A program made the translations under genes and the position numbers. From CALBPI01 sp038521865 (lineage in GTDB: Bacteria > Pseudomonadota > Gammaproteobacteria > Steroidobacterales > Woeseiaceae): DNA of 64,000 nucleotides. The DNA lies in NCBI GenBank assembly GCA_038521865.1, contig JBCBKO010000001.1, forward strand, positions 62,001 to 126,000, given 5' to 3'. Shown here one piece after another: positions 24,257 through 33,342 of this stretch (position 1 is the stretch's first letter; each line of letters begins with the position of its first letter). Below the pieces are notes generated by a model, which saw only the letters and a list, made by a program, of their open reading frames with translations, did not search any database and was not told the origin of the DNA.

Positions 24257-26283
24257 TCAATGTTCTCCATATCGAGCGGAATCGATAGGCCATCACTACG
24301 CGTGGACATTCGGTTGTATGGGTTTTCGCTCGAACTTGGCGGTACATTCATGCGCTCGTGTGTTGTGTCCAGCAATCGCGCACTGTTGAAGATGACGAAT
24401 ATGGCGCCGGCATTGTGAAGAATTGCTCCGGTAAGCGGGCCGATCACGCCTATGGCGGCAAGCGCAAGCATCAGCAAAGAGACGCCACAAGCAATACCGA
24501 TATTCTGGAGTATTGTCTGTCGAGAGCGCTGTGCGAGATCGATGACGAAGGGGAGCGCAGATAGGTCGTTCGAGAGGATCGCGATGTCAGCGCCACCAAG
24601 CGCGATATCATTCATGCTTGAACCAAAGGCGATGCCTACATCAGCCGCAGAGAGTGCAAGCGCATCGTTAACGCCGTCGCCAACCATTAGCACCGACCGA
24701 CCTTCTGCCTGCTCGTCGTGTATCGCGTTGAGTTTCTCTTCTGGCAGCACCTCGCAGCAAACCGCATCGAAAGGCAAGTCAGCAGAGAATCGACGAGCGG
24801 AGTCTTCTGTATCTCCGGTCAGAAGGGTAATCCGTTGGATTCCCAGTGTTCTCAGTGTCTCTATGGTTTCTCGGGTTTCAATGCGAGTTTCATCGGTCAA
24901 TTCGATGAATCCGATCACCATATCGTTTTCCGCTACCCATACCCCGGATTTGCGGTGGGGCTTAATGTCGCCGATACCCAATGATTGAAACCAAGATCCA
25001 CGGCCGATTCGCAGTATCCGTTCCCCCTGACTTGCCTGGACACCGAGCCCCGGTTTTTCCTCGCTATCATCTAATGCCAGTAGGTTCTGTGATTGCTTTT
25101 CAGCCTCGCGGATAATCGCTCGAGAAGCGGGATGTCTAGAGGAGATTGCGACTGAAGCTGCAACCTGAAGAACTACGTCTGGGTCCAAGCCGCTCTTTGG
25201 GTGAATGGCGACGACTTGCATAGCACCTTTGGTTAGCGTGCCGGTTTTGTCCAGAACAGCGGTATCCAAGTTGGTAGCGCGTTCGAGAAAGCCGGCGTTC
25301 TTGATCAGTATGGACTTGCGGGTTGCGGCCGACATTGCGGCGATTAGCGCCGATGGGGCAGCAAGGACCAACGCACACGGGCAAGCAACTACCAAAACGG
25401 TGACAAATCGACTCACCTCGCCTGAGAGAAAAAGGACAAACGCCGCAAGTGCCAACACCAAGACCAGATACTTAGATGCCGCGTGTTCCATTAGTCGGGT
25501 TATTGGAAGCTTTGATCCCTCTAATTGCTGAAGAACATCGAGCACACCACCGAGTAGCGACTTATCAGGCGCAGACGCGGCTCGAATCTGCAGCGTCCCA
25601 TCCAGATTTGCGGTACCGGCAAAAACCAGATCGTTGCGATTCACAGCTCTTGGTGAGGACTCACCAGTGATTGAGCGCTCATCAACAAAGCCTGTCCCGT
25701 AGCTCACTCGTCCATCCGCGGGGATCATCTCTCCAGGCTCAACACGCAGTAGATCACCGGCCTGAATCTCATCGGAGCTGACAATTTGTTCTCCGTCAGT
25801 GGAAAGACGTCTTGCCTTCTGACTGCAAAGCTCACGCAGTTTGTCTACAGACAGACTTGCACCCAATGCGCTTCTTTCTTCCAACAGATGACCGATTTCA
25901 AGGAACAGTGGAATCAGCGCTGCCGATAGGTAGTCGCGCGAGGCGGCGGCGGCAAGTACTGCAATGGCGACAAGCTGGTCAGCATAGTTACTGCTCGGTC
26001 GGGACAAGAAACCGCGTATTCCTCTTACTAAGACATTGACGCTGACAAGCAAGGCCGCAACGGCTTGGATCAAGTTGGCAATTTCGTGTTGACTTGGCGC
26101 AACCATATCCATTCCAACGCCTAGCACCAATAGCCCCGCGCCTAGGATATTGGTGACTAATCGTCGCGTTATGCTCTGCTGCTCGAAGTGCGAAAGGTGC
26201 TCTCCTCTGAGTTTTGTGCGACCGACGGTCGCGATCAGCGAAGAGCTAGCGTCAAATCGCCGGGGGTGCCTCGAGGTACTCAA
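24253..26283 (-). CDS. P1B-type heavy-metal-translocating ATPase without N-terminal HMA domain, 676 aa
   Basis: All P1B landmarks are present: TGES (206-209), the transmembrane metal site CPC (301-303, ACPCALVLAAP), the phosphorylation site DKTGT (D345), the SRHP motif of the nucleotide-binding domain and GDGVND in the hinge. There is no CxxC heavy-metal-associated domain at the N-terminus, which begins with a short basic stretch. The last helices carry ILHNAGAIFVIFNSARLL. The metal cannot be fixed from this: CPC serves both Cu+ and Zn/Cd/Pb types. It overlaps the third SPFH gene and the DUF2490-like gene by 4 nt each, which ties it to that operon. It acts in the inner membrane and probably exports metal. 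Confidence 0.92.
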   Translation of the reverse strand: MSTSRHPRRFDASSSLIATVGRTKLRGEHLSHFEQQSITRRLVTNILGAGLLVLGVGMDMVAPSQHEIANLIQAVAALLVSVNVLVRGIRGFLSRPSSNYADQLVAIAVLAAAASRDYLSAALIPLFLEIGHLLEERSALGASLSVDKLRELCSQKARRLSTDGEQIVSSDEIQAGDLLRVEPGEMIPADGRVSYGTGFVDERSITGESSPRAVNRNDLVFAGTANLDGTLQIRAASAPDKSLLGGVLDVLQQLEGSKLPITRLMEHAASKYLVLVLALAAFVLFLSGEVSRFVTVLVVACPCALVLAAPSALIAAMSAATRKSILIKNAGFLERATNLDTAVLDKTGTLTKGAMQVVAIHPKSGLDPDVVLQVAASVAISSRHPASRAIIREAEKQSQNLLALDDSEEKPGLGVQASQGERILRIGRGSWFQSLGIGDIKPHRKSGVWVAENDMVIGFIELTDETRIETRETIETLRTLGIQRITLLTGDTEDSARRFSADLPFDAVCCEVLPEEKLNAIHDEQAEGRSVLMVGDGVNDALALSAADVGIAFGSSMNDIALGGADIAILSNDLSALPFVIDLAQRSRQTILQNIGIACGVSLLMLALAAIGVIGPLTGAILHNAGAIFVIFNSARLLDTTHERMNVPPSSSENPYNRMSTRSDGLSIPLDMENIE

Positions 26284-27458
26284 GGGTCTGCCCTCACATA
26301 TGAGGAGGAGTTGAATTCGATTTCATTTTGCTCGCGCAGCGGGATCTTCGTCTTCCGCGGTTCTACTTCGCTTGAACTTGATGCCGTCGTTGACAGAGGT
26401 GGGGTCCTCGACCTTTCATATGAAACGATAAACCGGGCTCCGCGGTAGCCGTCCGTGACCGGCGATGGCACAAAACTGACCTCAGCGGCTGAACCAAGAA
26501 CCTGCTCTATTGTTTCTCGATACAGCCTCAGATGTGTCGTTTCTGGACTATTCTGGGACGCTGCGAGTAGCGAACGAAACTGCTCCGCCGCGGAACGCGC
26601 GCGGCTCAGTATCTGGGTTGCTCTCACTTTCGCACGATTGTCTATGACAAAAGCTTGTGCATTCGCAATCGGCAGGACGCTCGCGGCATACGACGACGCA
26701 TCACGCACATCAGTTTGTGCATTGATAAACGCACTCTGCACAGCATCAAAGGCCTCAGATACCTCGGCAGGCGGAGTCAGGTCCAAATACTCGAGGCTTA
26801 CGATGTTCACGCCCGCATGCATCTGGTCAAGTCTCGCTTGAGCAAGTCCTGCGACTTTGTGGGCCAGTGTCACACGCTCCTCGCCCAATAGACTGTCCAA
26901 ACGAATACCGCCGACGACTTCAATTGTACTTTGAAGAACGATTGCATTAAGCGATCGACGTGGCGCATCGACCTTCACGGTATAGGCAATGGGATCAGAA
27001 ATCTGAAACCGGACCAGAATTTTGGTGTGAATAATATTTCTGTCTGCGGTCAATAAGTAATTCCGATCTTCCAGAGGGGTGGTGTGATCCGCGTGTACTG
27101 TGCGGTCTTGCCGTGACACATCTGTAATGGTGAGCGTCTCTACCGCACCCACATTAATCGTCACTATTCGATGAAACGGCCGAGGTAGTGCGAACAGGAG
27201 GCCGGGTGGATAAACACTGGCCTGTCCGTTAGTAGTAACAAGCTTGCCGAATTGGAAGACAATTCCAACCTCGTTACTCTGGACAACCGTGAACCCCGAA
27301 ATTGTATAGACACCGCATGCGATCAATATCAACGTCTTTGGTTTCCGAAAGAGCTTGCTCGCGCATTCGGTCAATGGTGCAACAAACACCATTAGCTGGC
27401 TCGGTGGCTCTATCTTGTCGTGACTCTGCCGGCGACGACTAACCGCAAGACGTTTCAT
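26280..27458 (-). CDS. SPFH/band-7 protein, HflK-like, 392 aa
   Basis: The N-terminus has one membrane segment (about 40-57, LILIACGVYTISGFTVV). The SPFH domain follows at once: SNEVGIVFQFGKLV, then PPGLLFALPRPFHRIVTIN and ILVRFQISDPIAYTV. A coiled-coil flotillin-like part with alanine-rich helices comes next (AVQSAFINAQTDVRDASSYAASVL). In E. coli HflK and HflC form a large periplasmic cage that controls FtsH. This protein is a relative, not clearly the ortholog. It is the third SPFH gene in a row, with 4-nt overlaps on both sides (27455-27458, 26280-26283). It is probably part of a hetero-oligomeric membrane microdomain scaffold with the next two SPFH proteins. Confidence 0.85.
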   Translation of the reverse strand: MKRLAVSRRRQSHDKIEPPSQLMVFVAPLTECASKLFRKPKTLILIACGVYTISGFTVVQSNEVGIVFQFGKLVTTNGQASVYPPGLLFALPRPFHRIVTINVGAVETLTITDVSRQDRTVHADHTTPLEDRNYLLTADRNIIHTKILVRFQISDPIAYTVKVDAPRRSLNAIVLQSTIEVVGGIRLDSLLGEERVTLAHKVAGLAQARLDQMHAGVNIVSLEYLDLTPPAEVSEAFDAVQSAFINAQTDVRDASSYAASVLPIANAQAFVIDNRAKVRATQILSRARSAAEQFRSLLAASQNSPETTHLRLYRETIEQVLGSAAEVSFVPSPVTDGYRGARFIVSYERSRTPPLSTTASSSSEVEPRKTKIPLREQNEIEFNSSSYVRADP

Positions 27459-28504
27459 GGAGCTTCTTCGTCATGCGCGAGTTGCGTCGCCACGTCCAAC
27501 GGATCTATTGCGCTGGCCTCAAAGATGTCCGGCGCTTTACTGTGCTCGGAGAGAGAAAGTGGCCTTTCACGAACCAACAAATCAAACGGAGCGGCATCGG
27601 TTCGGAGTGTTATCTGAGCGCCGGCCCCAAGGGTATTTTCAAGAGTTTCAAGAGATCGAACGAAACGATAAAAGTCGGGATTTAAACGATGGGCCTCGGC
27701 ATAAATTCGCGCTGCTTCAGATTCTGCAGAACCTAAGGTTCTGGCTGCAGACTCTTCCGCTGCAGCGATGATCCTGGCTGCCTCTAAATCCGCTGTACTA
27801 CGTATTTCACTTGCCTTTCGTTCACCGTCAGCAATGAATCGCGCGGCTGACCGACGCCGCTCCGCTCGCATTTGCTCGAGAACGAATTGGGTATTCTGCG
27901 TAGGCAATGATATTCGCTGAAAACCGACCTGTTTGGCCTCGACACCATACTTGGGAATAGCGATAGCGTTGATGGCGTCCAAGACATTTTGTTGGACAAC
28001 GTTGATCTGAAGTTGTGATTGCTCTGTGGAAACCAGTGCCGATAAATCGAATCCACCAAGGACTGAAATATTTGCGTTCATTGCAAGACCGAGGATTTTT
28101 TCCTCGGCTTCCGATACCGTGCTTAGGGAACGGAAAAATATGGCAGGGTTGGTCGTTCGCCAGACCACGCCTGTGACCAACACGATGTTCTTTTTGTCAC
28201 GTGTTAAGACCTCGAATGGCGGCGTCGAGGAAGACCGTGCACGCCCATCCACAGTGATGAGTCGCTCTATTGGCCAAGGTGCTTTAAAGTGCAAACCAGC
28301 CTGTTGTTCGACGCGGACAATTTCTCCAAATCGAAGCACCAGAACATTCATCCCTTCGATCACCTTAAAACTAAGGGCGGAGCCACAGATGACAGTGATC
28401 ACAGTCAGGCTCACGAGAACCTTTAGAAATGAATTCAATCGATCCAACAAAGCAAAAATTCGCTTGTCATTTTGTTCGAAGTTATTGCTCACTGCTCGAA
28501 CCAT
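27455..28504 (-). CDS. SPFH/band-7 protein, HflC-like, 349 aa
   Basis: A single N-terminal membrane helix (about 30-48, VLVSLTVITVICGSALSF) precedes the SPFH domain: EGMNVLVLRFGEIVRVEQQAGLHFKAPWPIERLITVDGR in pieces, then KNIVLVTGVVWRTTNPAIFF. A long charged coiled coil follows (RAERRRSAARFIADGERKASEIRSTADLEAARIIAAAEES in pieces). This matches HflC, where ERxxxA-type segments and AEGE-like repeats shape the cage wall. It overlaps the upstream SPFH gene by 16 nt (28489-28504) and the downstream one by 4 nt. Confidence 0.87.
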   Translation of the reverse strand: MVRAVSNNFEQNDKRIFALLDRLNSFLKVLVSLTVITVICGSALSFKVIEGMNVLVLRFGEIVRVEQQAGLHFKAPWPIERLITVDGRARSSSTPPFEVLTRDKKNIVLVTGVVWRTTNPAIFFRSLSTVSEAEEKILGLAMNANISVLGGFDLSALVSTEQSQLQINVVQQNVLDAINAIAIPKYGVEAKQVGFQRISLPTQNTQFVLEQMRAERRRSAARFIADGERKASEIRSTADLEAARIIAAAEESAARTLGSAESEAARIYAEAHRLNPDFYRFVRSLETLENTLGAGAQITLRTDAAPFDLLVRERPLSLSEHSKAPDIFEASAIDPLDVATQLAHDEEAP

Positions 28505-30165
28505 AACGTTCCCCCATCCTCTTCGATCCGATCATCAATCACTAAAATTCCACGATTTTTCAGTGCTTGCTCCAATGCATGCGATCGGAGCATGAACTCC
28601 ACACTGGCTGGATATAAATCATGTTGAGTTCGCAACGCATCAAACGCGCGTGATTGTCCCCGTGCGATATAAATCTTTTTTGCACCCTCCGCCTGCGCAT
28701 TATTTACCCTCGACATAGCGGAAGATTCAGCGTGACTCAATGTGCGTATCTGGTACTCACGACTTGATAGAATGGCGATCTCGCTTTGATGTTGAGCACT
28801 GACGACAGCTTGGTAGTCCTCAGCAACACTCACCGGCGGATGTAATCCCTGAATAGTAAGACTCACGACTTCCACACCGAGTCCACGAGTTTCGATCAGC
28901 GTCTCGATTTCGGTGGTAATGTCATCAGTGAATGCCGCTAGGTTGTCGGATAAGACGCCATTGAGTGTCTTACCAACGGTTTGTATCACCAGTGCTTGTT
29001 CCGCTAATGCTCTCAAAGCAATATCGGGGTTTTGCAACGAATAGCGCCACGCCAGCGGGTCCTCAACGGTATAGTGTAATTCGGCGTTTATGGTGAGCAG
29101 ATCGCGGCCGTCACCGAGTAGCAGCGCATACTCGACTGCCGCGTGCTGTTCGGTCCACAGCAATGAGGCTCCAGGAGTAGGGTTCGCATATCCCAACGGA
29201 ATGGTCCGTACATGCGAAGTTGCTATCCGATGTACCTTATCGATCGGCCATGGTGCAACGATGTGAAATCCCGGTGGTAGTGGGCTGCGATCTGTTAGGC
29301 GGCCAAAGCGCTCGTGAACACCCATCGATTCAGAAGGAATCGTAATCAGTCCAGACGTCGACCACGCGAGCAGTAATAGGCAAAGCGCCATAGGCCAGAC
29401 GAAACGGCGAGTAACAGCAAAGGCCCAAGTGCTGCCAAGGTCAATATCGAGGTAGCGTTGAATGTAGTTGGTCGCACTTGATAACGGATTAGCCTCTGCG
29501 AAAAAAACCTGTAGTAAGCGCGTACCTCGAGTTACGCTAATTCGGCTGCCCTCGTTGGCAAGCGTACGCAAGAGCCATTCGAGAGCCGGAAGCACGGACA
29601 ACACCATGAGTGATTGGATAATGGAAACCGGTGTTTTTACTAGTGCCAGGGAGATTAGCGTTATTAGCGCAAGTATCGCGACGCTGAGCCATATCGTTGC
29701 ACGAATCCACCAAGACAGTGCCTCTATGACCGGTAATCCAAGGTCTCTGCTGCGTTTCATATAACGCGCTATGCCACCATAGATTACAACGCAACTTGCA
29801 ATAGCCGAGATGGCGATCACGGTGCTGGCAGAAGAGGGCACCTCCGGCGCCTTGAGGCCAAACGCAAGACTCGATGTGCCTAAGAGCCAAAGAACGACTG
29901 CCGAATCAATGACCTTTGCTGATATCGCTACTTCGGAGTCGTTCGCCGTATTGATATTCTGACTGCGCCGCAGTGTCGATACTTCCGAAAGCGGCGCAAC
30001 AAGAAGCAAGTTCCATGTTGCGAGCGGCAAAAGCGCATAGTGTCCGGTGACGATACTCAGCATTATGAGTACGATAGATAATCCGGCACACAAACAGGAG
30101 ATGACCCAACTTGTGAATTTCGCGAAGTCGTTTCGTAGATCTTCCTTGTTGCTTAGCTGACGCAT
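28489..30165 (-). CDS. SPFH/band-7 protein with polytopic N-terminal domain, 558 aa
   Basis: The first ~285 residues contain about six or seven hydrophobic segments, including SWVISCLCAGLSIVLIMLS, YALLPLATWNLLLVAPL, VIDSAVVLWLLGTSSLAFG, STVIAISAIASCVVIYGG, TIWLSVAILALITLISLAL and MALCLLLLAWSTSGLITI. A HflK-like SPFH domain starts at about 290 (SMGVHERFGRLTDRSPLPPGFHIVAPWPIDKVHRI in pieces). A coiled coil follows (LSHAESSAMSRVNNAQAEGAKK). Ordinary HflK has one membrane helix, so the large N-terminal membrane domain is the odd feature. The ATG lies 11 nt after the stop of the preceding membrane-protein gene. Confidence 0.85.
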   Translation of the reverse strand: MRQLSNKEDLRNDFAKFTSWVISCLCAGLSIVLIMLSIVTGHYALLPLATWNLLLVAPLSEVSTLRRSQNINTANDSEVAISAKVIDSAVVLWLLGTSSLAFGLKAPEVPSSASTVIAISAIASCVVIYGGIARYMKRSRDLGLPVIEALSWWIRATIWLSVAILALITLISLALVKTPVSIIQSLMVLSVLPALEWLLRTLANEGSRISVTRGTRLLQVFFAEANPLSSATNYIQRYLDIDLGSTWAFAVTRRFVWPMALCLLLLAWSTSGLITIPSESMGVHERFGRLTDRSPLPPGFHIVAPWPIDKVHRIATSHVRTIPLGYANPTPGASLLWTEQHAAVEYALLLGDGRDLLTINAELHYTVEDPLAWRYSLQNPDIALRALAEQALVIQTVGKTLNGVLSDNLAAFTDDITTEIETLIETRGLGVEVVSLTIQGLHPPVSVAEDYQAVVSAQHQSEIAILSSREYQIRTLSHAESSAMSRVNNAQAEGAKKIYIARGQSRAFDALRTQHDLYPASVEFMLRSHALEQALKNRGILVIDDRIEEDGGTLWFEQ

Positions 30166-30176
30166 GGTCAGCGTTC

Positions 30177-30902
30177 CTACGCGTTCTGTGGTGTAAGTCC
30201 AACACCCTGTTCAATTCTCGGAATCAGAGAGAAAACATTTATGTGGCTCGCGTACATCCAAACGATGTAAACCGGCAACATCGATAAAAACGCATGCGTT
30301 ACGAATGAATGCGTGATGTACCAGGACACGGTGGAATGCGCGACAAAAGCGGGCTCGATTACCAGACCAAAAAGGCCGCCGGCGAGTGCCCACAGCCCAA
30401 AGAATATCTTGGCACCTATCGATGCGTTGGGGGCGTGTTTCAGGAACACATAGACCATGCCCCAGATGCCCATAATAGAGGTCACGCCGAATGCAACAAA
30501 TGGGAACCACACCATCGGGATTCCCAAGAGTTTCATGTCAACCCAGTGTTCTGCGAACGGTTGGTGGTTTCCACTGTAGTAGGTATAGACCTCGATCAAG
30601 TGATCAGTTCCACCTCCGGCGAGTCCAAACCAACCGAGTACGATCCACCACATCGGTAGGTGATATCTGGCGTACAGGAATGTAGCGTTGGCACAAAGCC
30701 AATTTGAGATTACGAACCAGATATTTGCCAGTGGAATAATTGCACCTGATGCGAGCGCAGTCTTTCCTGCGCTCAATCCGTATAGCTGGGCAGCTGCGCC
30801 CGAGGCGCAAACTCCCCCCACCATCAGGATTAGGGCAAGTGATCTTCGAGTCAGCCGGATTGACCCCTGCTCGTTAACGTGCGTGTTCTTTGCTGGATTC
30901 AT
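30177..30902 (-). CDS. Polytopic membrane protein with histidine-rich loops, 241 aa
   Basis: The ATG at 30902 is chosen because GGGGTG precedes it; the longer frame would start without support at 30950. Six or so membrane segments are visible: LALILMVGGVCASGAAAQLYG, SGAIIPLANIWFVISNWLC, WWIVLGWFGLAGGG, MVWFPFVAFGVTSIMGIWGMVYVF, IFFGLWALAGGLFGLVI and FVTHAFLSMLPVYIVWMY. Histidines sit at segment ends or in loops (GTDHLIEV, GNHQPFAEHW, VAHSTVSWY, ITHSFVTHAF, YASHINVF), so metal or haem binding is possible. I do not recognise the family. It is the first gene of the SPFH/P-ATPase operon and diverges from the carotenoid oxygenase gene. Confidence 0.8.
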   Translation of the reverse strand: MNPAKNTHVNEQGSIRLTRRSLALILMVGGVCASGAAAQLYGLSAGKTALASGAIIPLANIWFVISNWLCANATFLYARYHLPMWWIVLGWFGLAGGGTDHLIEVYTYYSGNHQPFAEHWVDMKLLGIPMVWFPFVAFGVTSIMGIWGMVYVFLKHAPNASIGAKIFFGLWALAGGLFGLVIEPAFVAHSTVSWYITHSFVTHAFLSMLPVYIVWMYASHINVFSLIPRIEQGVGLTPQNA

Positions 30903-31156
30903 GTTGTCACCCCTGACAGAAAATTCGAAGCCCCAGTTAGAGGTTGCCACAGCAAGCTACGCGCAGTTGAGGACGAATCTTGACAGCGTATCGGTAGGCA
31001 TACGATCGAAACTGCACAATATCGACAGCAGTGCTGACAGGTTATGTCCTACACGTTGGTCTGTAGAGAAAATACCCTCACTCTCGTGAACGACAAGTCA
31101 GCAAATCGGTGTTTGACAATCAAGCTTTAATGGTCGGGGGGTTCCAGTGAAAATTG

Positions 31157-32545
31157 ATGAGAGTGAGTGCGCACAGGTGTCTTGTGTTTAAGAGACGACC
31201 GCCGAATTTTCGGTATCAATCCATTCCTTTCTCACCGGTCAAGGTTGAGTACACCCACACTGAGTTTGACGTTGATGGGCAAATCCCCCGAGAGTTATGT
31301 GGGCTGTACGTGCGAAACGGTCCCAACCCGGCTGGCAAAATCGGTCGTCGCCAACACTATTTTAGCGGCGACGGTATGGTGCACGGTGTAAGGCTTGAGC
31401 ATGGAAAAGCAGTTTGGTACCGAAACCGCTTCGTTAGAGTTGGTCAAGTTCCGGAAGCGCTGGGTGTGAGCGATCCGGGCGGACCTATCTCCAACGGGCT
31501 GGATGTTTCGCCCAATACCAATATCGTTAAGTTCGGGACACAACTGTACGCCTCGATTGAGGCTGGACCCAGTCTTGTCCTGCTGACCGATGAGCTCGCT
31601 ACCGTTCGGAGGAGCGACCTGAACGGTGTTTTGAGCAAAGGATTCACAGGACACCACAAAATTGACCCGACGGACGGTGATATTCACGCGATTGTCTACA
31701 GCGACAAGCTCGGAAAAAATGCGCTATATCTGCGACTGTCACCTGGTGGTGAGTTGACGAACGAGGTCAAAATTCCTCTCGCTGGTCGTACGCAAATTCA
31801 CGATATGTCGATCACGCAGAACTATGCAATCGTCTACGATTTGAATGTTGAGTTTGATTGGTTGATGTTGTTACGCACGAGCTTACCCATCCGTTGGAAA
31901 GCCAACCGGCCGAGTCGTGTTGGCATCATTCCCAAAAATGGCTCTACATCTGATGTCCGCTGGTTCAATGTGAAACCAAGCTACGTGTATCACCCAGTGA
32001 ATGCGTTCGAGACCGATGATGGTAAGTTGATTTTGGATGTGAGTCGTTATGCTCGGACGGCTGAGAAGGACTATTTTGGGCCATTAGGTGATGTCAATCC
32101 GCTAATTTTTCGGTGGACCATCGATCTCGATGCGTCAGAATCGCATGCTCGCGAAGAAGTTTTGTTCAATCTTTCACTGGATTTTCCGAAAGTGAATCCC
32201 TCAGTAGAGGGCCGCCCCTATCGCTTTGCCTATGGCATTGAGGCAACTACCAAGCCGTCCTTCGACGCAGCAGTGAAAATGGATCTTAAAAACTCTACCT
32301 CGGAGCGGCAGTCGTTTGACGGTGGCATGGCTTCAGAATTGACGTTCATCCCGCGGGAGAATTCTAGGACCGAAGACGATGGCTGGCTTATGGGATTCGT
32401 GTATCAGCCAGATAGCCATCGCTCTCGATTGGTAATTTTGGACGCACAGAAATTTTCGCAACCACCGGAGGCCAGCATATGGATTCCTGAACAACACGTG
32501 CCAATCGGAACACACGGTGGATGGTTTCCAGACGCTCTCCTTTAG
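31157..32545 (+). CDS. Carotenoid oxygenase (RPE65/CCD family), 462 aa
   Basis: This is a seven-bladed-propeller carotenoid cleavage dioxygenase. The family start is clear (GLYVRNGPNPAG, then HYFSGDGMVHGVRL). The four iron-binding histidines can be placed: TGHHK (H166 or H167), TQIHDMS (H215), YVYHPVNAFE (H279) and GTHGGWFP (H453). The family oxidatively cleaves a double bond in carotenoids, apocarotenoids or phenylpropenes such as lignostilbenes; the substrate here is unknown. The ATG at 31157 follows an in-frame TTG by one codon. No signal peptide is evident, so it is cytoplasmic or membrane-associated. The gene diverges from the SPFH/P-ATPase operon, with a 254-nt gap. It overlaps the convergent TetR-type gene by 4 nt. 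Confidence 0.93.
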   Translation: MRVSAHRCLVFKRRPPNFRYQSIPFSPVKVEYTHTEFDVDGQIPRELCGLYVRNGPNPAGKIGRRQHYFSGDGMVHGVRLEHGKAVWYRNRFVRVGQVPEALGVSDPGGPISNGLDVSPNTNIVKFGTQLYASIEAGPSLVLLTDELATVRRSDLNGVLSKGFTGHHKIDPTDGDIHAIVYSDKLGKNALYLRLSPGGELTNEVKIPLAGRTQIHDMSITQNYAIVYDLNVEFDWLMLLRTSLPIRWKANRPSRVGIIPKNGSTSDVRWFNVKPSYVYHPVNAFETDDGKLILDVSRYARTAEKDYFGPLGDVNPLIFRWTIDLDASESHAREEVLFNLSLDFPKVNPSVEGRPYRFAYGIEATTKPSFDAAVKMDLKNSTSERQSFDGGMASELTFIPRENSRTEDDGWLMGFVYQPDSHRSRLVILDAQKFSQPPEASIWIPEQHVPIGTHGGWFPDALL

Positions 32546-33144
32546 AATTTTACCGAATGAAAAAGCAATCTCAGGATCGCAGAGTGATTGGCCCGCGCTT
32601 TTGGATCGCGAATGCGATGTCTCACCGAAGTCAGAGCAGTCGCCACGCACATTCGAGCGAAGTAAATACTCTCGCGTTTGTCGATGGATAGCTTTTTGTC
32701 TGTGATATCCGTCAACACGTCCGAGCGTAATCGACGCTCACATTCGTCTCTGGTTGATTCATGATTGGTGTGTAGCTCTGAAAGTACTACCGCAAGGTTC
32801 GGGTGTCTCGTCGGCAAAGAGAGCACGAACTTCAGGCGTTCCTCGCACATTAGATCGTGTGGTCCATGCCTCATTCTATTCGATGACATTTCGCCGATCC
32901 TCCCTAGCACGATGTCAGACACCGACTCGATTAGCGCATCTAAGTCCGGAAAGTGCGTATACAACGAACTTCTCGCCAGCCCGATATCGTCGCACAGTGC
33001 AGCGACTGACAGACTTGCTATTCCGTGAGTCGAAATGCGAGTAAATGCTGCCTCACAAAGGGAATTTTTGGTCTGGAACCCTTTGCGAGATTTATACGAT
33101 AAGCCCTCTGCAGACAGGGTTAATTGCGTTTGGACGTCCATCAT
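32542..33144 (-). CDS. TetR-family transcriptional regulator, about 200 aa
   Basis: The DNA-binding part is SLCEAAFTRISTHGIASLSVAALCDDIGLARSSLYTHFPDLDALIESV (given here in the order seen, residues about 25-72), the usual TetR HTH with SLYTHFPD at the recognition helix end. The C-terminal ligand-binding part is divergent. The frame is open up to 33279, but the usual TetR spacing favours the ATG pair at 33141-33144; the longer forms would add a hydrophobic N-terminus not seen in the family. It is convergent with the carotenoid oxygenase gene (4-nt overlap of the coding ends), and its likely target is unknown. Confidence 0.8.
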   Translation of the reverse strand: MMDVQTQLTLSAEGLSYKSRKGFQTKNSLCEAAFTRISTHGIASLSVAALCDDIGLARSSLYTHFPDLDALIESVSDIVLGRIGEMSSNRMRHGPHDLMCEERLKFVLSLPTRHPNLAVVLSELHTNHESTRDECERRLRSDVLTDITDKKLSIDKRESIYFARMCVATALTSVRHRIRDPKARANHSAILRLLFHSVKF

Positions 33145-33342
33145 GCTGGAAGGATAACCTATTTCCTGAAGCCAAACTGATACTCGGTCGCAGGGGTCAG
33201 CGAAATCCGATAGTGAGCACAAGAAAAAGGTCATGGAAGCGAACATTAGTGAATTGCTCGGTAAATTTAAGTTTGCCAAAACCGACGTTGCGTCGTAATT
33301 TTCGGAACATGGTTCGATATTGACTTTTTAGGGAGAGAGTCA

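Noticed and set aside
24452..24988. Long plus-strand frame opposite the P-type ATPase
   Set aside because: It is a serine-rich antisense shadow of a gene with full-length conserved motifs on the other strand. The same holds for other frames opposite the RND pump and SPFH genes.
31157..32545. Retinal supply for a rhodopsin
   Set aside because: A carotenoid oxygenase can make retinal, but no rhodopsin, phytoene synthase or lycopene cyclase is visible in the window.
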